From: Gammaproteobacteria bacterium
Lineage (GTDB): Bacteria > Pseudomonadota > Gammaproteobacteria > Methylococcales > Methylomonadaceae
Assembly: GCA_024511045.1 (NCBI GenBank)
Contig: JANEMG010000049.1
Span: 1-10,996 of the forward strand
DNA length: 10,996 nt
Direction: 5' to 3'
Shown piece by piece: positions 6,248 through 10,996 of this stretch (its first letter is position 1; each line of letters starts with the position of its first letter). Under the pieces are notes generated by a model. That model had not been told where the DNA came from. It did no database searches and was given only the letters and a program-made list of their open reading frames with translations. A program made the translations under genes and the position numbers.

Positions 6248-7606
6248 ATGTTGCTGACGGCTGACACTTTGCAGAGGGCGCTGCGTCCCTACCGGGACAA
6301 GCGGCGCTTCCTCATTGCCTACAGCGGCGGCGTCGATTCCCATGTGCTGCTGCATTTATGCGCGCAAAGCGACGGGATGCAGCATAAAATCACCGCCGTG
6401 CATGTCCACCATGGTCTGCAGGACGATGCCGATGCCTGGCAGGCGCATTGCGCGTCCATCTGCCGGCAATTGCAGGTACCCTTCGTTGCATTGCGCGTCG
6501 ATGCCCGGGCAGCGGCCGGTCAAAGTCCCGAAGAGGCGGCGCGGGATGCCCGCTACCAGGCACTGACGGCATTGCTGGATGAGCAGGATATCTTGTTGAC
6601 GGCCCAGCATCTCGACGATCAGCTGGAAACGGTGCTGTTGCAATTGTTCCGGGGCAGCGGCCTGCAGGGACTCTCCGGAATGCCGGAGAGCATGCCATTG
6701 GGCAGGGGACTGCTGGTCAGGCCGCTGCTGAAGACGCCGCGGCAGGCGATTGAGGCGTATGCGCGGCTTCAGCGGCTGTCCTGGATCGAGGATCACAGTA
6801 ATCGCAGCGACGAATTTTCCCGTAATTTTTTGCGCAGCAGGGTCATTCCCGCGCTGAAACAGCGCTGGCCGGCCGTGGCCAGGACCGTATCGCGCTCGGC
6901 AGGGCATTGCGCCGAGGCGCATCTGCTGCTGAGCGCACAGGCAGAACAGACTTTTCGGCAGGTTTTCGATACTCCCAGCGGTACGCTGTCCATACCCGGA
7001 CTGCTGGCCATGACGCCAGGCCTGCGGCGACTGGTCTTGCGGCATTGGTTTCAGTCCTTGGGGCTGCGCCTGCCCAGCACCGGGCTGCTGGAAAAGATCA
7101 GTACCGAGGTGCTCCTGGCAGGAGCGGACCGCGATCCGCAAATTACCGTGCAGGGCTGGATGCTGCGCCGCTATCGGGAGCGCCTGTATCTGCTGCCGCA
7201 GCCTCCCGCCATCGACCGGCGGATGCGCTGCCGCTGGCCCGAGGGGCAGCTGACGTTGCAGCTGGAAAACAATGGCCGGTTGCAGTTGCGGGAGACCCGT
7301 GCTTCCGGCATCGATCCGGTAACATGGCGGCAGGCCGAAATCAGCGTCGCCTACCGGCAGGGGGGTGAAAGTTTGCGCCTGCCCGGCCGGCAGGGCAGGC
7401 ACAGCCTGAAAAAGCTGTTTCAGGAAGCGGCGATACTGCCCTGGGAACGCGTGCGCATGCCGCTGGTTTTTATCGACGGACAACTGGCCGCGGTGGCGGA
7501 CAGATGGCTGGGCAGTGAATTCAGTGCGCCGCCGGGACAGGTCAATTGGCGGATTTTGTGGACAAGAGACGCGAAAGATCATGACGAAAAGGGCAATGTC
7601 GATTAA
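6248..7606 (+). CDS. tilS: tRNA(Ile)-lysidine synthase
   Basis: Converts C34 of the CAU anticodon of a minor tRNA-Ile to lysidine, using ATP and lysine, so that the tRNA reads AUA as isoleucine rather than methionine; essential in most bacteria. The product is 452 aa (E. coli about 432). The N-type PP-loop SGGVDS is at 26-31, followed by VHVHHGLQDDADAW (51-64), the ARDARYQAL helix (98-106) and TAQHLDDQLETVLLQL (118-133). WIEDHSNRSDEFSRNFLR (179-196) closes the catalytic domain. The C-terminal substrate-binding domain ends with SLRLPGRQGRHSLKKLFQE (375-393), where a helix and a basic patch bind the acceptor stem. The start is ATG 6248; the ribosome binding site upstream is poor, so translation may partly depend on the preceding accA. 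A perfect 8-bp hairpin (6671-6690) lies inside the gene. Confidence 0.96.
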   Translation: MLLTADTLQRALRPYRDKRRFLIAYSGGVDSHVLLHLCAQSDGMQHKITAVHVHHGLQDDADAWQAHCASICRQLQVPFVALRVDARAAAGQSPEEAARDARYQALTALLDEQDILLTAQHLDDQLETVLLQLFRGSGLQGLSGMPESMPLGRGLLVRPLLKTPRQAIEAYARLQRLSWIEDHSNRSDEFSRNFLRSRVIPALKQRWPAVARTVSRSAGHCAEAHLLLSAQAEQTFRQVFDTPSGTLSIPGLLAMTPGLRRLVLRHWFQSLGLRLPSTGLLEKISTEVLLAGADRDPQITVQGWMLRRYRERLYLLPQPPAIDRRMRCRWPEGQLTLQLENNGRLQLRETRASGIDPVTWRQAEISVAYRQGGESLRLPGRQGRHSLKKLFQEAAILPWERVRMPLVFIDGQLAAVADRWLGSEFSAPPGQVNWRILWTRDAKDHDEKGNVD

Positions 7607-7609
7607 AAT
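7581..7609 (+). promoter_or_regulatory. Possible promoter for pyrG-kdsA-eno
   Basis: ATGACG (7581-7586, 4 of 6 to the -35 consensus) and TAAAAT (7604-7609, 5 of 6 to the -10 consensus) are separated by 17 nt and overlap the end of tilS. Transcription would begin near 7616, with a leader of about 68 nt that includes the hairpin at 7641-7657. The gap between tilS and pyrG supports a separate start, but this is inferred only from hexamer matches. Confidence 0.35.
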
Positions 7610-7640
7610 AACCGGTTTTTTGGTATTTCTGCCATGCTGA

Positions 7641-7657
7641 CAGCCGCATTTCGGCTG
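7641..7657 (+). other. Hairpin in the pyrG leader
   Basis: CAGCCG (7641-7646) pairs perfectly with CGGCTG (7652-7657) around the loop CATTT. An outer pair, CTGCC (7629-7633) with GGCAG (7659-7663), could lengthen the stem across an asymmetric internal loop. No T-run follows on either strand, so it is unlikely to be a terminator. It sits 26 nt before the pyrG ATG and could affect initiation or mRNA stability. Confidence 0.4.
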
Positions 7658-7683
7658 CGGCAGTTGCAACGGATCCGGGCTAC

Positions 7684-9324
7684 ATGACTAAATACATTTT
7701 CATCACCGGCGGTGTCGTTTCCTCCCTGGGCAAGGGCATTGCCGCATCTTCACTGGCGGCGATTCTCGAGGCCCGGGGGCTGAAGGTCACGATGACCAAG
7801 CTGGATCCCTATATCAATGTCGATCCGGGAACCATGAGCCCGTTTCAGCATGGCGAAGTCTTTGTCACCGTGGATGGCGCGGAGACCGATCTGGATCTGG
7901 GGCATTACGAACGTTTTCTGAAGACCACCATGACCCGGAAAAACAATTTCACCACCGGGCAGGTCTACGAAAACGTGCTGCGCAAGGAGCGCAAGGGGGA
8001 ATACCTGGGCGCCACGGTGCAGGTCATTCCCCATATCACCGATGAGATCAAGCGCCGCATCCACGAGAGTGCCGAGGGTACCGATGTGGCGATCATCGAA
8101 GTGGGCGGTACCGTCGGGGATATCGAATCACTGCCCTTTCTGGAGGCGATCCGGCAGATGCGCGTGGATCTGGGCGCCGATCGGGCCCTGTTCATTCACC
8201 TGACCCTGGTTCCCTTTATCCGCTCTGCTGGCGAACTGAAGACCAAGCCGACCCAGCATTCGGTCAAGGAGCTGCGTACCATCGGCATCCAGCCGGACAT
8301 ACTGATCTGCCGCTCGGAGCAGCCGCTGCCGGTCAGTGAGCGGCGCAAGATCGCCCTGTTTACCAATGTTATGGAAAAGGCCGTGATTTCCGCGGTGGAT
8401 GCGGATTCCATCTACCGCATTCCCCTGCTGCTGCACGAACAGGGACTGGATGAAATCGTCGTCGAGCGGATGCGGCTGGATGTTCCGCCAGCGGATCTGA
8501 GTGAATGGCAGGCCGTGGTCGAAGCCCTGTTTCATCCCAGCGACACCGTGACCATTGCCATCGTCGGCAAATACGTGGAGCACCTGGATGCCTACAAGTC
8601 GCTGAACGAGGCGTTGATTCATGCCGGCATCCACACCCGCAACAAGGTCGAGATCCGGTTCGTGGATTCGGAAGTGATCGAGGAAGAGGGCCTCGGGCAA
8701 TTGCAGGATGTCCATGCCATTCTGGTGCCGGGCGGCTTTGGCGAACGGGGCATCGAAGGCAAGATTGCCACGGTGAAATATGCCCGGGAAAACAACATTC
8801 CCTATCTGGGCATCTGCCTTGGGATGCAGTCGGCAGTGATCGAATTCGCCCGCGACGTGGCCGGACTGGAAGGCGCGCACAGCACCGAGTTTCTGCCCGA
8901 TTCGCCGCATCCGGTGATCGGATTGATTACCGAATGGCAGGATGATAGCGGGCAGCTGGAAAAACGCTCGGAAACTTCCGACCTGGGAGGGTCGATGCGC
9001 CTTGGCGCGCAAAAATGCCGCCTGCAGCCTGATTCCCTGGCTTTCCGGCTCTACCAGAAGGATGTCATTACCGAAAGGCACCGGCACCGCTACGAATTCA
9101 ACAATCACTATCTTGCGCTGCTGGAGCAGCACGGTATGCGTTTTTCCGGCAAATCCATCGACGGACGTCTGGTGGAAGTGGTGGAAATACCGGGCCATCC
9201 CTGGTTCCTGGCCTGTCAGTTCCATCCTGAATTCACCTCCACGCCGCGCAAGGGACATCCCCTGTTTTCAGGCTTTGTCCTGGCGGCCCTGCAACATAAA
9301 AAAAACACGAGTAAAGCGAAATGA
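7684..9324 (+). CDS. pyrG: CTP synthase (glutamine-hydrolysing)
   Basis: Makes CTP from UTP, ATP and glutamine in the last step of de novo pyrimidine synthesis. The product is 546 aa (E. coli 545). The N-terminal synthetase domain has the near-invariant start TKYIFITGGVVSSLGKGI (2-19) with its P-loop-like segment, KLDPYINVDPGTMSP (39-53), and VGGTVGDIES (140-149), which binds metal and UTP. A linker leads to the class I glutamine amidotransferase domain (about 290-540). Its triad is complete: Cys378 in GICLGMQ, and His514 and Glu516 in QFHPEFTSTP; HRHRYEFNN (466-474) is also conserved. The start is ATG 7684, and a GGA at 7671-7673 is the only modest ribosome binding site. kdsA overlaps the last 4 nt (ATGA), implying coupled translation. 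CTP is the cofactor that later activates Kdo, which fits the pairing with kdsA. Confidence 0.98.
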   Translation: MTKYIFITGGVVSSLGKGIAASSLAAILEARGLKVTMTKLDPYINVDPGTMSPFQHGEVFVTVDGAETDLDLGHYERFLKTTMTRKNNFTTGQVYENVLRKERKGEYLGATVQVIPHITDEIKRRIHESAEGTDVAIIEVGGTVGDIESLPFLEAIRQMRVDLGADRALFIHLTLVPFIRSAGELKTKPTQHSVKELRTIGIQPDILICRSEQPLPVSERRKIALFTNVMEKAVISAVDADSIYRIPLLLHEQGLDEIVVERMRLDVPPADLSEWQAVVEALFHPSDTVTIAIVGKYVEHLDAYKSLNEALIHAGIHTRNKVEIRFVDSEVIEEEGLGQLQDVHAILVPGGFGERGIEGKIATVKYARENNIPYLGICLGMQSAVIEFARDVAGLEGAHSTEFLPDSPHPVIGLITEWQDDSGQLEKRSETSDLGGSMRLGAQKCRLQPDSLAFRLYQKDVITERHRHRYEFNNHYLALLEQHGMRFSGKSIDGRLVEVVEIPGHPWFLACQFHPEFTSTPRKGHPLFSGFVLAALQHKKNTSKAK

Positions 9325-10154
9325 AATTATGTGGCTTCGAAGTCGGCCTGGATCGGCCTTTTTTCCTGATCGCCGGGCCCTGTGTCATCGAAAGCGAGCA
9401 GCTGGCCATCGATACCGCCGGTTATCTCAGGGAACTGACCGCCGAGCTGGACATCCCGTTCATCTACAAGTCTTCCTTCGACAAGGCCAACCGTTCCTCC
9501 CATGACAGCTTCCGCGGCCTGGGACTGGAAGAAGGGCTGCGCATCCTGGCGGAAGTCAAGAAGCAGGTCCAGGTTCCGGTACTGACCGATGTCCATGAAG
9601 ACACGCCTCTGGAGCAAGTGGCGGCCGTCGTCGATGTCCTGCAGACCCCGGCATTTTTGTGTCGGCAGACCAATTTCATGCAGCGGGCGGCAAGCCAGGG
9701 TCTCCCGGTGAACATCAAAAAGGGCCAGTTTCTGGCGCCCTGGGATATGCAGCATGTGGTGAACAAGGTCAGGGCGGTGGGCAACGAACAGATCATGGTC
9801 TGCGACCGCGGCGTGACCTTCGGCTACAACAACCTGGTCTCCGACATGCGCTCCCTGGCGGTGATGCGTGAAACCGGCTGCCCGGTGGTGATGGATGCCA
9901 CCCATTCGGTGCAGCTGCCCGGCGGCCAGGGTACCTGCTCCGGCGGCCAGCGGGAATTCGTCCCGGTCCTGGCCAGGGCGGCGGCGGCGGTGGGCATCTC
10001 CGGGCTGTTCATGGAGACCCATCCGGATCCGGAGCAGGCGAAAAGCGATGGTCCCAATTCCTGGCCGCTGGACAGGATGCGGGAATTGCTGGAAACTCTG
10101 GTCAGCATCGATCGGGCCGTGAAAGCAAACCAATTCATTGAAACAACCCTATAG
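9321..10154 (+). CDS. kdsA: 3-deoxy-8-phosphooctulonate synthase (Kdo-8-P synthase), metal-dependent type
   Basis: Condenses phosphoenolpyruvate with arabinose-5-phosphate to give Kdo-8-phosphate, the precursor of the Kdo sugars of lipopolysaccharide. The product is 277 aa (E. coli 284). Family motifs include KSSFDKANRSS (50-60), LTDVHE (88-93), LCRQTNFM (113-120), VNIKKGQFLAP (130-140), CDRGVTFGYNNLV (161-173), DATHSVQ (192-198) and ETHPDPEQAKSDGPN (232-246). The enzyme has Cys21 in AGPCVIES where the E. coli and Pseudomonas enzymes have Asn in GGMNVLES. Cys21, His195, Glu232 and Asp243 keep the spacing of the metal ligands known from the Aquifex aeolicus enzyme (Cys11, His185, Glu222, Asp233). 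It therefore looks like the metal-dependent class. The ATG overlaps the pyrG stop by 4 nt, with GAG and AAAG upstream as a weak ribosome binding site. eno starts 8 nt after the stop, so phosphoenolpyruvate supply and use are encoded side by side. Confidence 0.96.
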   Translation: MKLCGFEVGLDRPFFLIAGPCVIESEQLAIDTAGYLRELTAELDIPFIYKSSFDKANRSSHDSFRGLGLEEGLRILAEVKKQVQVPVLTDVHEDTPLEQVAAVVDVLQTPAFLCRQTNFMQRAASQGLPVNIKKGQFLAPWDMQHVVNKVRAVGNEQIMVCDRGVTFGYNNLVSDMRSLAVMRETGCPVVMDATHSVQLPGGQGTCSGGQREFVPVLARAAAAVGISGLFMETHPDPEQAKSDGPNSWPLDRMRELLETLVSIDRAVKANQFIETTL

Positions 10155-10162
10155 GTAACAAA

Positions 10163-10996
10163 ATGGCGAAAATAACTGATGTTCGTGCGCGGGAGATTCT
10201 GGATTCGCGCGGCAACCCGACTGTTGAAGCGGATGTGATTCTGGCCTCCGGTGCGATTGGCAGCGCAATGGTGCCTTCCGGTGCTTCCACCGGGGAGCGC
10301 GAGGCGATAGAACTGCGTGACGGCGACAAGTCACGCTATCTGGGCAAGGGCGTCCTGAAGGCGGTGGAAAACATCAAGACCGAAATCCGCGATACCGTCA
10401 TCGGCATGGATGCAGGAAACCAGGCCGCCCTGGACCAGAAAATGATCGAACTGGACGGCACCGAAACCAAGGCCAGGCTAGGCGCCAATGCCATGCTCGC
10501 AGTTTCCATGGCGGCGGCCCATGCGGCGGCCAAGGACGGCGGCATCCCCCTGTACCGCTATCTGCAGACCGGCGACGAATTCATCATGCCGGTGCCCATG
10601 ATGAACATCATCAACGGCGGCTCCCATGCGGACAACAGCGTCGATTTGCAGGAGTTCATGATCCTGCCGGTGGGAGCGCCGACCTTTCGCGAAGCCATTC
10701 GTTATGGCGCGGAAGTGTTCCATACCCTGAAAAAAGTGCTCAGCGACCAGGGCATGACCACCACGGTCGGCGACGAAGGCGGCTTCGCGCCAAATCTGCC
10801 GTCCAACGAAGCGGCCATTGGCGTGATCCTGGAAGCCATAGAAAAAGCCGGCTACAGGCCCGGCGAAGACATCTATCTGGGTCTGGATGCCGCCAGTTCC
10901 GAGTATTTCCAGAATGGCCGCTATGTGTTGTCATCGGAGAACAAACGCTTCGATTCCGAAGAGATGGTCGATTTTCTGGCCGACTGGGTCGATAAA
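10163..10996 (+). CDS. eno: Enolase (phosphopyruvate hydratase), N-terminal part, cut by window edge
   Basis: Interconverts 2-phosphoglycerate and phosphoenolpyruvate in glycolysis and gluconeogenesis; in E. coli it is also part of the RNA degradosome. The first 278 of about 430 residues are present and intact. Visible motifs: AREILDSRGNPTVE (9-22), the mobile loop SGASTGEREAIELRDGD (39-55), NIINGGSHADN (148-158), Glu164 in QEFMILPVG, the catalytic base region GDEGGFAPN with Glu205, and the magnesium ligand Asp242 in LDAASSEY. The 41-residue gap between Glu164 and Glu205 equals that in E. coli. The remaining metal ligands and the catalytic Lys lie beyond the right edge. The start is ATG 10163, with AGG at 10153-10155 (spacing 7) overlapping the kdsA stop. 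The gene completes a pyrG-kdsA-eno operon; ftsB is a frequent next gene in relatives but cannot be seen. Confidence 0.97.
   Translation, partial: MAKITDVRAREILDSRGNPTVEADVILASGAIGSAMVPSGASTGEREAIELRDGDKSRYLGKGVLKAVENIKTEIRDTVIGMDAGNQAALDQKMIELDGTETKARLGANAMLAVSMAAAHAAAKDGGIPLYRYLQTGDEFIMPVPMMNIINGGSHADNSVDLQEFMILPVGAPTFREAIRYGAEVFHTLKKVLSDQGMTTTVGDEGGFAPNLPSNEAAIGVILEAIEKAGYRPGEDIYLGLDAASSEYFQNGRYVLSSENKRFDSEEMVDFLADWVDK

Noticed and set aside
6356..9258. Long minus-strand open frames opposite tilS and pyrG (such as 6356-7669 and 8128-9258)
   Set aside because: Antisense shadows of well-identified genes; their sequences are low-information and match no family I know.
1..10996. CRISPR array, defence island, prophage, transposase, tRNA or rRNA
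   Set aside because: No regularly spaced repeats, cloverleaf sequences, integrase or transposase motifs were seen; almost all sequence is accounted for by core genes.

Overview
The window is a compact stretch of chromosome from a gammaproteobacterium. All supported genes are on the + strand. Codon use is even, with third positions mostly G or C, and there is no sign of recent gene transfer. The gene pairs lolA-rarA and accA-tilS and the run pyrG-kdsA-eno are common in Gammaproteobacteria. The combination, together with a metal-dependent type KdsA, would fit a methanotroph-like lineage (Methylococcales) or a relative. That placement is inference, because no marker here decides it.

Layout. Positions 1-137 are non-coding and hold a Fur-box-like site. 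Positions 138-329 hold a small uncharacterised gene. mrcB (PBP1b, peptidoglycan synthesis) runs 408-2735. lolA (lipoprotein carrier) runs 2832-3452 behind its own promoter-like sequence and is followed 2 nt later by rarA (3455-4756). A spacer of about 500 nt with no credible gene (4757-5255) contains several inverted repeats, a REP-like element and a promoter for accA. accA (5256-6215) and tilS (6248-7606) follow, then a 77-nt spacer with a hairpin. pyrG (7684-9324) overlaps kdsA (9321-10154) by 4 nt, and eno starts 8 nt after kdsA and runs off the right edge.

How the genes fit together. They serve envelope growth and core metabolism. MrcB builds the wall, LolA carries outer-membrane lipoproteins (in E. 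coli the PBP1b activator LpoB is one), KdsA makes the Kdo precursor of lipopolysaccharide, and AccA feeds fatty acid synthesis. PyrG supplies CTP, which activates Kdo (CMP-Kdo) and phospholipid precursors (CDP-diacylglycerol). Enolase supplies phosphoenolpyruvate, a direct KdsA substrate. RarA and TilS are housekeeping functions in replication and tRNA modification.

I found no CRISPR array, defence system, prophage, transposase, rRNA or tRNA, and no evidence for a new multi-gene system. The points most worth a second look are a perfect 26-bp palindrome inside the lolA signal-peptide region, the repeat-rich rarA-accA spacer, the metal-dependent signature of KdsA, and the orphan small gene beside a Fur-like box.
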